A DNA stretch of 64,000 nucleotides from Planctomycetota bacterium (GTDB taxonomy: Bacteria > Planctomycetota > B15-G4 > JADJEK01), in NCBI GenBank assembly GCA_016709145.1, contig JADJEK010000002.1, positions 1-64,000 on the forward strand, read 5' to 3'. Under the pieces are notes generated by a model. The model made no database searches, had not been told where the DNA came from, and was given only the letters and a program-made list of their open reading frames with translations. The translations under genes were made by a program, and so were the position numbers. Positions 8,965-17,475 of this stretch are shown piece by piece; position 1 is the stretch's first letter, and every line of letters begins with the position of its first letter.

Positions 8965-10020
8965 TCAACGCGGCTGGGCCGACGGCGCGCGGCCGTCGAA
9001 ACGCGACACCCAAATCCCGATCGCGAGCCCGGCGCCGAGGACTCCACCGAGGATGGCGAGACTGCCGCGATCCCCGGTTCTCGTCAGGGCCAAGGCGAGC
9101 GCGGCGCAGATCGTCGCGATGCCCCAGGTCACCGGCGCGACGACGCGCGCGCTGAAGCCGTTGCGGCGCAAGCGCACGGCGAAGTGGTCGGGCGAGCCGC
9201 GGAACGGCGAACAGCCGCGCTTCAAGCGATGGAACGACACCAGCGCGGTGTCGAAGATCGGCACCGCGAGCAGCACGATCGGCGCGGCGACGGCGTACGG
9301 CGAGTGCTTCGCCCACGATGCCTGCGTCGCCAGGGCAGCGACGAGGAAGCCGAGCAACATCGACCCGGCGTCGCCGAGGTAGATGCGCGCGGGCTGCACG
9401 TTGAAGCGCAGGAACCCGAACGCGGCGCCGGCCAGCGCGAAGGTGAACGACGCGATCGCGATGTCGCCGTTCCACCAGGCCATCGCGCCGAGGCCGAGCA
9501 ACGCGACGCCTGCGGTTCCGGCCGCGAGCCCGTCCATGACGTCGATGATGTTGAACGCGTTGGTGAGGCCGACGATCCACAGCAGCGTCACGGTCTCGGC
9601 GAGATAGGGCACGCCTTCGAGCCACGTGATCTGGATGCGGATCCCCGCCTTCATCAGGACGAACACCGCGAGGATCTGTCCGGCGAACTTCACCGTCGGC
9701 GTCTGCGCTTCGAGGTCGTCGACGAGTCCGAGCAGCAGCACGAGCGTCGATCCGAGCAGCAGGCCGAGCACGCGCTGTTCGAAGTCGACCCACACGCCGA
9801 GCGTGACGAGGAACGCGAGGTAGATCGCGAGGCCGCCCAAGTAGGCGACCGGCGTGCCCTGCGTCTTCAAGCGACCATCCGGCTTGTCGACGATCCCGAA
9901 CCGCTCCGCGGCCTGGCGCATGCGCGGCGTGAAGAACATGCCGAGGATCGCCGCGAACACGAGCGCGAGCGTCGGAGTCGCGTCGTGCCACGTCGAGAAC
10001 GGCATGGTGGCGAGGCTCAT
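8965..10020 (-). CDS. WecA/MraY-family polyprenyl-phosphate sugar-1-phosphate transferase, 351 aa
   Basis: This multi-pass membrane enzyme should transfer a sugar-1-phosphate (often GlcNAc-1-P) from a UDP-sugar to undecaprenyl phosphate, starting a glycan. Family marks in order: KPDGRLKTQGTPVAYLGG near residue 45, the acidic pair in LGLVDDLEAQTPTVKF, NAFNIIDVMDGLAAG, ARIYLGDAGSMLLGF, and the C-terminal loop KRGCSPFRGSPDHF, where WecA-type proteins carry histidines. About ten hydrophobic helices are visible. ATG 10020 is chosen because it overlaps the upstream stop as ATGA. It is the last gene of a four-gene minus-strand operon with two glycosyltransferases and a glucokinase. Confidence 0.88.
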   Translation of the reverse strand: MSLATMPFSTWHDATPTLALVFAAILGMFFTPRMRQAAERFGIVDKPDGRLKTQGTPVAYLGGLAIYLAFLVTLGVWVDFEQRVLGLLLGSTLVLLLGLVDDLEAQTPTVKFAGQILAVFVLMKAGIRIQITWLEGVPYLAETVTLLWIVGLTNAFNIIDVMDGLAAGTAGVALLGLGAMAWWNGDIAIASFTFALAGAAFGFLRFNVQPARIYLGDAGSMLLGFLVAALATQASWAKHSPYAVAAPIVLLAVPIFDTALVSFHRLKRGCSPFRGSPDHFAVRLRRNGFSARVVAPVTWGIATICAALALALTRTGDRGSLAILGGVLGAGLAIGIWVSRFDGRAPSAQPR

Positions 10021-11090
10021 GAGGACTCGTCTCCGGCAAGACGACGGCAGCGTTCTGCGATGCGCACGGCCTCGCGATCCGCGTCGAAGCGATCCTGGAC
10101 TCGCTGTCGACCCGCGAGCGCGAATCGTGCCCGCAGCTGCGGATCGGCCAACAGTGTGCGCAAACTCGAACGCCATTCATCGGCGTTCTTGACCAGGAAA
10201 CCGTTGACGCCGTGCTCCACGATCGAGGAGTTGACGCCGACCGGCGAGGCCACGACCGGCACGAACGCGGCGAAGTACTGCAGGACCTTCAGTCCGCATT
10301 TCCCGCGCGACCATTCGTCGTCCGCGAGCGGCATCACGCCGACGTCGAACGAGCGGATCGCATCGACTTCCCCGTCCAACGTCCACGGCACCGCCTCGAC
10401 GCTCACGCCGGGCAGCATCGGTGCGCCGGCCGAGACCACGCGCAGGACGAACGAGAACTCGCGCGCGAGCTCGCGCAGCGGCTCCGCGATCGATGCCAAC
10501 GCGTCGAAGTTGTACGGCAGGCCGATCCAACCGATCACGAGCGGTCGCGGCGGGGCTGCGGTCGCGAGCGCGGTGGGGTGGGTCGGGTAGCGCTCGAGGT
10601 CGATCGTCGTCGGCGAGATCTCGATCGCGCGCGCGAACGGCCGGGCGAACTCGGCCAGGAACGCGTTGCCGACCACCACCGTGCGCGCCAGCGAACACAA
10701 GCGTTCGAGTTTCGACCGATGCGCGAACGTCAGGTAGATCGCGTCGTCGAACTCGAGCACGAAGCCGAGCTGCCGTCGCGCCAACGCCGCTTCGAACCAC
10801 GCCGGCACGTAGGGGAAGAGCTGGTGCTCGACGACGACGAGGTCGGTACGGCGCAACGCGAGCAGGTGCGCCAGGCGCACGAGGAATCGCCACGGCGTGT
10901 ACGCCAGCTTCGCCAGCGTGCGCAACGGCGCCGCCAGGCGCAGCAAGTCGAACCAGAACGCGCCGAACAGCGGACGCAGCTCGAGTTCGACACCGAGGCG
11001 CCGCAATCGGCCTTGGTACTGGACGTACCGATAGCGGCTCGATGGACCGATCGCCGAGGTCTTGGTGAACGCGATCACGCGCACGCTCAC
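10017..11090 (-). CDS. GT-B glycosyltransferase, 357 aa
   Basis: The C-terminal half has the group-1 (GT4-like) signature: VIGWIGLPYNFDAL opens the donor domain near residue 180. GVMPLADDEWSRGKCGLKVLQYFAAFVPVVASPVG follows, then the EHGVNGFLV segment of the nucleotide-sugar site (quoted here as separate parts of the fold). The N-terminal half begins IAFTKTSAIGPSSRYRYVQY, as in acceptor domains of such enzymes. The GTG start overlaps the preceding stop codon (GTGA). The acceptor and sugar are unknown. Operon position next to the polyprenyl-phosphate transferase suggests extension of a lipid-linked glycan. Confidence 0.85.
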   Translation of the reverse strand: MSVRVIAFTKTSAIGPSSRYRYVQYQGRLRRLGVELELRPLFGAFWFDLLRLAAPLRTLAKLAYTPWRFLVRLAHLLALRRTDLVVVEHQLFPYVPAWFEAALARRQLGFVLEFDDAIYLTFAHRSKLERLCSLARTVVVGNAFLAEFARPFARAIEISPTTIDLERYPTHPTALATAAPPRPLVIGWIGLPYNFDALASIAEPLRELAREFSFVLRVVSAGAPMLPGVSVEAVPWTLDGEVDAIRSFDVGVMPLADDEWSRGKCGLKVLQYFAAFVPVVASPVGVNSSIVEHGVNGFLVKNADEWRSSLRTLLADPQLRARFALAGRQRVQDRFDADREAVRIAERCRRLAGDESS

Positions 11091-12280
11091 GCCGGCCTCC
11101 GCGACGCCTGGATCGCGTCGTCGACGGACTTCGCTGCCGCGCGCAGGGAATGCTCGCGCGCGATCGTCCGCGCTGCGCGTGCCGCGATCGCATCGGTGCG
11201 CGCAGGATCCGCGAGCCGCTCGCGCAATGCTCGCGCGAGCGCCGCTGCGTCGCACGGCACCGGCGTGAACTCCGGCGCCAGGCGAGCGAGCACCGCCGGA
11301 GACGCTCCGGCGTCGGTGGCGACCACGCCGGTGCCGCACGCGAGCGCTTCGAGCGTCGCCATGCCGAAGCCTTCGAGCGCTCGCGTCGGCAACAGGAACA
11401 CGTGCGCCGCGCGCAGCAGGTCGGGCAGATCGTCTTCGGCGACTCTGCCGAGCAGGCGCACTCGGCCCTCGAGCCCGAGCTCGCGCACGCGTCGTTCGAG
11501 TGCGTCACGCTCCGGGCCGTCGCCGGCGATCCAGTACCGAGCGCGCGCGTCTTCGTGCGCGACCGCGGCGAACGCATCGATGCCGGCGTCGAGGCCCATG
11601 CGCTTCACCAGTCGCCGCACGGACACGACCAGGCGCGCGCCTTGCGGCACGCGCATGCGCTGCTCGGCCGCGGCGCGCGAGTCGGTGAAGAACCGCGTCG
11701 TGTCGACGCCGGGATGCACCTCGTGTACGCGCGACAGGCAGCGCGGAGCGAGCGCCGCCACTTGGCCGCGTGAGAACTCGGACAACACCAGGATCGTGTC
11801 GGCCCGCGCGAGCGTGCGTCGATCGAGCCAACGCGAGACGCCGGCACGCACAGTTTGCGTCCACGACGCCCCGCGCTCGACGGCGGACTCGTCGGCGTAC
11901 GGCGCGTAGAACGAGTGCACGCGCCGCGCCGCGCGATGTCGAGCGCGACACGCACTCTGGGCCGCCGCGGCGCTCGCGATCTGGTGGGTGTGGAGCACGT
12001 CGAACGCGGGCTGGCGCAGGACCGCAGCGCGGATCGACGTGCGCACGGCGCGCAAGAATGCGAGACCTCGCAGCGCAGGGTCGAGCGGACAACGCACGTG
12101 CGTGAAGCCGCGGCGAGCTTCGTGGTTCGGCGCTCCCGTAGCGGCGCAACTGATGACGGTGACGTCGTGGCCGAGTTCGGCTTGTCCTGCGGCAAGGTCC
12201 GCGACCACGCGTTCGGCGCCGCCCGTCCGATCGGGGTGTACGAACGTGGCGGCGTGGACGATGCGCAGGCGGGAGCTCAT
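11087..12280 (-). CDS. GT4-family glycosyltransferase, 397 aa
   Basis: The N-terminus HPDRTGGAERVVADLAAG is the acceptor-domain loop typical of group-1 glycosyltransferases. Later segments VSVRRLVKRMGLDAGIDAF, YWIAGDGPERDALE, VRLLGRV and FLLPTRALEGFGMATLEALACG give the donor domain; the EGFGMATLEA segment contains the family E-x7-E motif. The gene lies 10 nt after glucokinase and overlaps the next glycosyltransferase by 4 bp, so it belongs to the same operon. Specific sugar and linkage cannot be inferred. Confidence 0.9.
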   Translation of the reverse strand: MSSRLRIVHAATFVHPDRTGGAERVVADLAAGQAELGHDVTVISCAATGAPNHEARRGFTHVRCPLDPALRGLAFLRAVRTSIRAAVLRQPAFDVLHTHQIASAAAAQSACRARHRAARRVHSFYAPYADESAVERGASWTQTVRAGVSRWLDRRTLARADTILVLSEFSRGQVAALAPRCLSRVHEVHPGVDTTRFFTDSRAAAEQRMRVPQGARLVVSVRRLVKRMGLDAGIDAFAAVAHEDARARYWIAGDGPERDALERRVRELGLEGRVRLLGRVAEDDLPDLLRAAHVFLLPTRALEGFGMATLEALACGTGVVATDAGASPAVLARLAPEFTPVPCDAAALARALRERLADPARTDAIAARAARTIAREHSLRAAAKSVDDAIQASRRPA

Positions 12281-12290
12281 GACGGCGCGA

Positions 12291-13274
12291 TCACGGCGCT
12301 TGCGCGGCCTCGAGAGCCAATGCGGCGGCGCCGAGCAGGGAGCTGTCGGGTTCGAGGATGACGCGCACCGGGATCGTGCGCAGTAGGTCGGCCAATACGC
12401 CGTTGCCGCAGAACGCTTCGAAGAAGCCGAGGCGGACCAACGCCGGCAGGATCTTCGGCGCGATGCCGCCGCCGACGAACACGCCGCCGAGCGCGAGCGC
12501 CTTCAACGCGAGATTGCCGGCTTCGGCGCCGTACAGACGCACGAACAAGGCCACGCTTTCTGCGCACAACGGCGAGCGACCGTCGATGCCGAAGGACGAG
12601 ATGACTTCCGCGGCGTCGCGACGCGCGAACTCGGCCTCCGCCTGCGCGATCTCCTCGCGGCCGGGCAACGTGCGCAGGAATCCATGCAAGTTGACGAGCC
12701 CAGGGCCCGACACCACGCGCTCCCACGACACCGCTCCGAAGCGCCCGCGCAGGTGGCGCAGCAGCGCGTCTTGCAAATCGTCGCGCGGCGCGAACTCGGC
12801 GTGGCCCCCCTCGGACGGCAACGGCGTGAAGCCGCGCTCGCGCGCGACGAGGATCGACTCACCGAGGCCGGTGCCGGCCGCGATCAACGCGGCGTTGCCC
12901 GGACGGACAGTGCCGGCGTTCAACACGTACACCTGATCGTCGCGGAGCCAGGACACGCCGTAGCCCGTCGTCTGCAAGTCGTTGCGCACCGCCACACGGT
13001 CGATCTTCAGCAAGTTCGCGAGCTCGCGCTCGTCGACGCTGAAGCCGAGATTCGTACCCACGGCGCGGCCGTCGAGCACGGGGCCGGCGACGCCGAACGC
13101 GGCGGCGATCGGGCGGCCCGGTGCCTCGGCGAGGAAGCGCTCGAGGATCGGTGCGAGGCCGCCCGGCTCGCGTGAGGAGTAGCGGCGGTCGAACACACGG
13201 TCGTGCGGCGTGCCGCCCGCCCGAACGAGGATGAGTCGGGTGTTGGTACCCCCGATGTCGCCGGCGAGGATCAT
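12291..13274 (-). CDS. glk: Glucokinase, 327 aa
   Basis: The enzyme phosphorylates glucose to glucose-6-phosphate with ATP. The N-terminal phosphate loop is LAGDIGGTNTRLILV. AAFGVAGPV, NLGFSVDERELANLL, VRNDLQTTGYGV (catalytic-Asp region) and AAGTGLGESILV (adenosine loop) follow in the order of the Glk hexokinase-like family, and SEGGHAEFAPRDDLQ matches the substrate region. Length equals the family norm. It is the first gene of the operon that also encodes two glycosyltransferases and a polyprenyl-phosphate transferase, so its product may feed nucleotide-sugar synthesis as well as glycolysis. That link is inferred from context. Confidence 0.9.
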   Translation of the reverse strand: MILAGDIGGTNTRLILVRAGGTPHDRVFDRRYSSREPGGLAPILERFLAEAPGRPIAAAFGVAGPVLDGRAVGTNLGFSVDERELANLLKIDRVAVRNDLQTTGYGVSWLRDDQVYVLNAGTVRPGNAALIAAGTGLGESILVARERGFTPLPSEGGHAEFAPRDDLQDALLRHLRGRFGAVSWERVVSGPGLVNLHGFLRTLPGREEIAQAEAEFARRDAAEVISSFGIDGRSPLCAESVALFVRLYGAEAGNLALKALALGGVFVGGGIAPKILPALVRLGFFEAFCGNGVLADLLRTIPVRVILEPDSSLLGAAALALEAAQAP

Positions 13275-13397
13275 GGCCGCCCGTTCTACCGAGGTGTTCG
13301 CTGGAAGTCCCTCGCGTGCCGGCCGCGATTCGGAGCGTCGCCGTGTCGACGGATCACGAACCGCAGCGCGTCGCGGCAGCCACGGGACTTCTTCGAC

Positions 13398-13411
13398 GGG
13401 CTGCTATGCTC
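13398..13411 (+). promoter_or_regulatory. Candidate -10 region, almost leaderless
   Basis: GGGCTGCTATGCTC contains TATGCT at 13405-13410, only 8 nt before the lipoprotein ATG. If used, the transcript would start at or beside the start codon. The identical 14-mer occurs on the minus strand at 22326-22339. Confidence 0.35.
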
Positions 13412-13418
13412 TCGCCGC

Positions 13419-13997
13419 ATGAAGAGACATGGAGTCGGGGCGCTGATGCTGGCGACGTTGCTCGCGGGATCGGGTTGCGTGGCGCAGCCGATCGGCGTGA
13501 ATCCGACCCCACGCGGCTGGTTCGCGGCGCGCGGGATGGACCTCACCGACATCGTGTCGATCCGCGTCGCGCTCGGGCCCGGACTGCTCGCGCACGCGCG
13601 CATCACGCGGTTCATCGCGCTCGGCGCCGGTGAGCTCGGCTCGGTCGCGGCGACCCGTCCTGGCTTCACGCTCGACCACTATCAATTCGGCTGGATCAAG
13701 CGCGAGGGCGGGCTGTGGACCGAGCGCCGCGTCGAGCTCGGCGTATCCACGCTGTACCTGTTCGAAGCCGAGGGTGAGTCGTTGGCCGGAGATCGCGCAA
13801 CCTTCGGTCCGCGCGCGCGACGCCCGCTCGACATCGGGGTCGACTTGCATCTCGCGCTGATCGGAGTGGCCGCCGAAGTTCGCGTCGACGAAGTGTTCGA
13901 CTTCCTCGCGGGGCTGGTGGGCGCCGATCCGCAGGTCGACGACGCCGAGGGCATGCCGATCTCCACGCCGTTCGAGGGTGGGGCCGCGGACGAATAG
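13419..13997 (+). CDS. Lipoprotein of unknown function, 192 aa
   Basis: The signal peptide MKRHGVGALMLATLLAGSGC ends in a clear lipobox, so the mature protein begins at Cys20. The rest is a soluble domain rich in small and aromatic residues with RGMDLTDIVSIRVALGPGLLAH near residue 45 (parts: GMDLTDIVSIR, ALGPGLLAH). It ends in an acidic tail. I recognise no family. It resembles outer-membrane-associated lipoproteins of planctomycete and myxobacterial genomes in general layout only. It lies divergent from glucokinase with 144 bp between, and has its own candidate -10 directly upstream. Confidence 0.75.
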   Translation: MKRHGVGALMLATLLAGSGCVAQPIGVNPTPRGWFAARGMDLTDIVSIRVALGPGLLAHARITRFIALGAGELGSVAATRPGFTLDHYQFGWIKREGGLWTERRVELGVSTLYLFEAEGESLAGDRATFGPRARRPLDIGVDLHLALIGVAAEVRVDEVFDFLAGLVGADPQVDDAEGMPISTPFEGGAADE

Positions 13998-14078
13998 GGC
14001 GAAGTCCTCGATCCAGGTCGAACGCGCGAAGCCTTCGGATGGACCGAAGTCGTCTCCCAGAGCGTGAGTCTGGTTCTG

Positions 14079-15740
14079 TCAGCGCTCTCCCGACGGCGGA
14101 GCGCTCGCGTCGAGTTCGGCCAGGATCGACCGCGCGAGCGTGATGCTGCGCTCGTCGCGGGCGATCCGGAGCACCGCTTCGAGCGCGACTCGAGCCTCGG
14201 CCGCGTCGACGGCGTCGGAACCATGCAGTGCGGCGAGGTCGAGCAACGCGTCGGTCGGATCTTCACCGAGCAACGGGATCGCGGCGCGATAGTGCTCGGC
14301 CGCGGTCAAGGCGTCGACGTGCTTTTGCAGCGGGTCGCCGCGTTTGCCGGCCGCGCACTCGCCGAGCGTGATGTGCGCGGGGCCAGCCCATGGGTGCTTC
14401 GCGTCGATGCGCAGCGATTCGGACAGGTGGAACAGCGCGCCCTTGAGATCGCTGCTTTGGTACTCGATCTGTCCGCGATCGAAATAGAGCCGGCCCAGCA
14501 CGTAGTGCGGATGCGCGTCGCGCGGCGATGCGGTCTGTGCGTCCTGCCACAGCGCCACTTCGTCGCGGAATGCCGGATTGCGCAGCCACGTGGCGATCAG
14601 GCCGCCAGCGACGGCGATCACGACGAACGTTCGCGTCACGCGGCGCGCGCCCGAACTCGGCGAGTCGAGCGGGAGCAGCGCGGCCACGGCGATGAGGAAG
14701 CCGGCGCTGCCGAGGTAGACGAAGCGATCGCCGAACACCGCGCCGATCGGGACGAGCTGCAAGAACGGGAGCGCCGCGACGGCGCTCAGCGCGAGTCCGC
14801 ACGCGAGCGGTCGCGATCGTCGCCGCCGGGCGACGACGCCAAGGAACGCGCCGATCGCGATCGCGACGAGTCCGAGGAGCTGGGCGGCGGCATCGACGAA
14901 GCGTTCGGGGTTGTAGTAGATGGAGGAGTCGACCGGCCAGACCAGCGACTTCAGCCAGCGCCCGCAGACGCCGAGGATCAATGCTCCTCGAGCGGTTTGC
15001 TGCACGTGCGCGAGGTCGGGCAAGGTCGGATCCGGGACGAAGTGTCCGAGCACGGCGACCCGCGTGACACAAACACCGATGCACACGAACGTGAGCGGGA
15101 TCTGTCGGAAGAACACGCGTCGCCACGGCGCGCCGTCGCGGCGAACGACGTCGAGCACGAACAGCGCCGCGGGTAAGGGCAGCGCGGTCTCCTTGGCCAG
15201 ACACGCGAGGGCGTACGCGACCGCGGCGAGACTGGCGCCGCGCATCGGCCCGGGCTGCGCAGGAGTCCCGAACAGCAACACGCCGGCGAGCGCGAATGCC
15301 GCGGTCAGGAGTTCCGCACGGCCGACGATCCACGCCACGGCTTCGACGTGGATCGGGTGGACCGCGAACAGGACGCCGGCCGTCAACGCGGCGACCGGCG
15401 CCGCGCCGAACCGGTGGGCGACGCGAAGGACGAGCACGCTCACGAGAACGTGCAGCAGCACGTTCAGCGCGTGGAACCACGACGGCACCAGGCCATGCAG
15501 CGTGAATTGGAGCCAGTACGTCCACACCGTCACCGGCCGGTAGAGCCCGAGGTCCGCCCGCTGCGGTGGGGTCGGCTCGGTGAAGATCCCGGCCTCGCCG
15601 ATCACGGACTGATTGGCCGTGACGAACGCCGTGTCGTCGTAGACGAAGCCGGCATCGACGGCGTTCGCGAACGCGATCAGCGCCAGGATGCCGACGAACC
15701 ACGCGAAGCGCGGAGGGAGAGGTGTGCGGACGTGGTCCAT
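14079..15740 (-). CDS. TMTC-like multi-pass membrane protein with TPR tail, 553 aa
   Basis: About eleven hydrophobic helices fill residues 12-400. The first extracellular loop has FVYDDTAFVTANQSVIGE and LGLYRPVTVWTYWLQF. Later comes VLFAVHPIHVEAVAWIVGRAEL. These YDD, YRP and HP-x-HxEaVaWi-x-gRaEL motifs mark the TMTC/DUF1736 family, some members of which O-mannosylate proteins using lipid-linked mannose. From about residue 420 the sequence becomes TPR-like (HPHYVLGRLYFDRGQIEY). A glycosyltransferase-C role is therefore plausible but unproven. It is a single gene on the minus strand. Confidence 0.8.
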   Translation of the reverse strand: MDHVRTPLPPRFAWFVGILALIAFANAVDAGFVYDDTAFVTANQSVIGEAGIFTEPTPPQRADLGLYRPVTVWTYWLQFTLHGLVPSWFHALNVLLHVLVSVLVLRVAHRFGAAPVAALTAGVLFAVHPIHVEAVAWIVGRAELLTAAFALAGVLLFGTPAQPGPMRGASLAAVAYALACLAKETALPLPAALFVLDVVRRDGAPWRRVFFRQIPLTFVCIGVCVTRVAVLGHFVPDPTLPDLAHVQQTARGALILGVCGRWLKSLVWPVDSSIYYNPERFVDAAAQLLGLVAIAIGAFLGVVARRRRSRPLACGLALSAVAALPFLQLVPIGAVFGDRFVYLGSAGFLIAVAALLPLDSPSSGARRVTRTFVVIAVAGGLIATWLRNPAFRDEVALWQDAQTASPRDAHPHYVLGRLYFDRGQIEYQSSDLKGALFHLSESLRIDAKHPWAGPAHITLGECAAGKRGDPLQKHVDALTAAEHYRAAIPLLGEDPTDALLDLAALHGSDAVDAAEARVALEAVLRIARDERSITLARSILAELDASAPPSGER

Positions 15741-15875
15741 GGGCGGCCGATGGTATCGGGCTGCTGCGTGGAAGGGCTGTTCAGTCGGGCCGTCTTGCGG
15801 CCGATAAGATCGGCGCGTCTTCGGGCGCCCGGTGTCCGCAGTTTCCCGCGCCCTTCATCCATTCACGGAGTCGTC

Positions 15876-16376
15876 GTGTCGTCGAACGCCGAGCCGTCCT
15901 CGCAGGCCGACGAACCTTCGGGCATGCGCCGTCAGGGCCCAGACCGCCGCCAGCGGCCGACGCCGCTGCTGTCGCGGTACACGTTCCTCGGTGGCCGGCG
16001 TAAGCAGTTCCGGCGCGAGGCCGAGGGCCGCGATCAGTTCGTCGATCTGTACTCGCCGCGGCTGGTCGCGCTGCTGATCACGTTCTTCGTGCTGACCCTG
16101 ATCGACTCGATCGCGACGATCATCTACCTGGGCAAGGGCGGTCACGAACTCAATCCGATCGCTCAGGCGATGCTGAACACCGGCAACGTCGGCTTCGTGC
16201 TCATCAAGGGCTCGTTGACCGGCGTCTGCGTGCTGTTCGTGATGATGCACAAGAACTTCCGCTACGCACGCGTGGCCATCGTCGCGGGGTTCTCGTTCTA
16301 CTTCGCACTCGCGATCTACCACCTCGTGCTGCAAGTGCAGTCGTGGCACGTGCCGATGCAGCTCGCGGCCAATTGA
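15876..16376 (+). CDS. DUF5658-family small membrane protein, 166 aa
   Basis: A basic, Gln/Arg-rich N-terminus of about 60 residues precedes three hydrophobic helices at about 69-90, 104-124 and 132-155. The central motif TLIDSIATIIYLGKGGHELNP followed by a second helix starting FVLIKGSL fits the DUF5658 pattern (parts: TLIDSIATI, GGHELNP, LIKGSL). Function of the family is unknown. GTG 15876 is chosen because GGAG lies 5 nt upstream; the frame upstream has shadow composition. Confidence 0.8.
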   Translation: MSSNAEPSSQADEPSGMRRQGPDRRQRPTPLLSRYTFLGGRRKQFRREAEGRDQFVDLYSPRLVALLITFFVLTLIDSIATIIYLGKGGHELNPIAQAMLNTGNVGFVLIKGSLTGVCVLFVMMHKNFRYARVAIVAGFSFYFALAIYHLVLQVQSWHVPMQLAAN

Positions 16377-16403
16377 TGGTTCGTCGGTCGCGCGTCGGCG
16401 CGG

Positions 16404-17174
16404 TCAGAGCCGCTCGGCCAGGAGCTGCGGTCCGGTTTCGCCGAGCGTCGATTCGATGCGCGGCCAAGTCGTGCGCCGTGCGCGCTCGAGATCTTCGGGG
16501 AAGTCGATCTCGATCCACGGCAGGCCCGCGGTCGGGACCACGCCGATCTCGTGATCGCCGCACATCGCGGAGAACGCGCGCGGCGCCCACGCGTTGACTT
16601 CGCCGGCTTCGATCAAGCGCGAGACTTCGCGAACCAGGCGTCGTGCGCCGGGCGCGGAGAACTTCAGCACGCCGAGGTTTTCGCCGTCGTAGTTGCCGCG
16701 CGGGAGGTCCTTCGCGAGTTCACGGACGCGGCCGCCTTCGACGCGGACCTTCATCTCTTCGTCGCCGAGCTCGCGATTGGGTTCCATCAGCAACGCGTCT
16801 TGCGCCGCATCTTGGATCAGGCGCGAGAGCAGGCGCGGATGGAACAGCACGTCGGCGTTGGTCAGCACGAAGCCGGCCCGCGCGGACGGAAGAGCCAGAT
16901 GCAGCGAGTAGATCGAGTTGGTGCGGTCGTAGATCGGGTTGCGGACGAACCGAACTCCCGGGCCGGCCGCAGCGCGCTCGACCGCGTCGGCGAAGTAGCC
17001 GGTGACGATGACGATGTCGTCGATCCCGGCGGCGCGCATCGCACTCAACTGGTGTTCCAGCAGAGTCTTGCCACCGACTTCCAGCAGGCACTTCGGGCGA
17101 TCCCGCGTCAGCTCTTTCAGGCGCTTGGCCGAGCCGGCGGCCAGCAAGATCGCGGTGCGGGGCGGTTCGTGCAC
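16404..17174 (-). CDS. NTP transferase, LicC-like (phosphocholine cytidylyltransferase family), 256 aa
   Basis: The N-terminal nucleotide loop AILLAAGSAKRLKELT with DRPKCLLEVGGKTLL is typical of sugar and alcohol nucleotidylyltransferases. IVIVTGYFADAVE, NPIYDRTNSIYSLHLA and FVLTNADVLFHP follow. The TNSIYSLHLA segment is especially close to LicC-type proteins, which make CDP-choline for surface decoration. Near the end, PWIEIDFPEDLERAR corresponds to the metal-binding D-x-D region. GTG 17174 gives a 256-residue protein of normal family length. No kinase or transferase of a choline pathway is adjacent, so the real alcohol or sugar substrate is open. Confidence 0.8.
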   Translation of the reverse strand: MHEPPRTAILLAAGSAKRLKELTRDRPKCLLEVGGKTLLEHQLSAMRAAGIDDIVIVTGYFADAVERAAAGPGVRFVRNPIYDRTNSIYSLHLALPSARAGFVLTNADVLFHPRLLSRLIQDAAQDALLMEPNRELGDEEMKVRVEGGRVRELAKDLPRGNYDGENLGVLKFSAPGARRLVREVSRLIEAGEVNAWAPRAFSAMCGDHEIGVVPTAGLPWIEIDFPEDLERARRTTWPRIESTLGETGPQLLAERL

Positions 17175-17262
17175 GTCCGTTTCGTCCTCGCCGGGAATAC
17201 GCGGCTGGACGATACCCGCGGCGGGGGAACGCGCTGACGTCCAAAATCCACCGCGGCTCCGA

Positions 17263-17290
17263 TCGAGAGTCGCTGGTCGAGAGTCGCTGG
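17263..17290. repeat. 14-bp direct tandem repeat, two copies
   Basis: TCGAGAGTCGCTGG occurs twice head to tail. The GAGAGTCG core appears again at 17402-17409 inside the adjacent near-palindrome. Confidence 0.85.
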
Positions 17291-17307
17291 GGTGCGAATG
17301 CCGCGAT

Positions 17308-17475
17308 CTAAATCGAAGTTCACGATTCTGTGATGCCGCGAGGCCGAGCGAGAAGCGCGCAGGCGAGGAGGATCGACGAGGCGACTCAATGGAAAGAGTC
17401 GGAGAGTCGATCCGACGAAGCCTGCGCGGTTCGCAGCCGGCCGCAGCCATGACAGAATCGTGAACTTCGATTTAG
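17308..17475. repeat. 168-bp near-palindrome with perfect 24-bp ends (MITE-like candidate)
   Basis: The first 24 bases (17308-17331) and the last 24 (17452-17475) are exact inverted repeats. They begin CTAAATCGAAGTTCACG in both orientations. The inner arms (17332-17387 and 17396-17451) are also related as imperfect inverted repeats: the blocks CGCGCAGG, GGATCGAC and CGACTC recur in the same order, leaving an 8-nt loop AATGGAAA at 17388-17395. The whole element can therefore fold into one long hairpin. It carries no open frame. A possible 4-bp flanking duplication (GCGA at 17303-17306 and 17477-17480) is offset by one base and weak. It could be a non-autonomous mobile element or a structured RNA gene. 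Confidence 0.8.
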
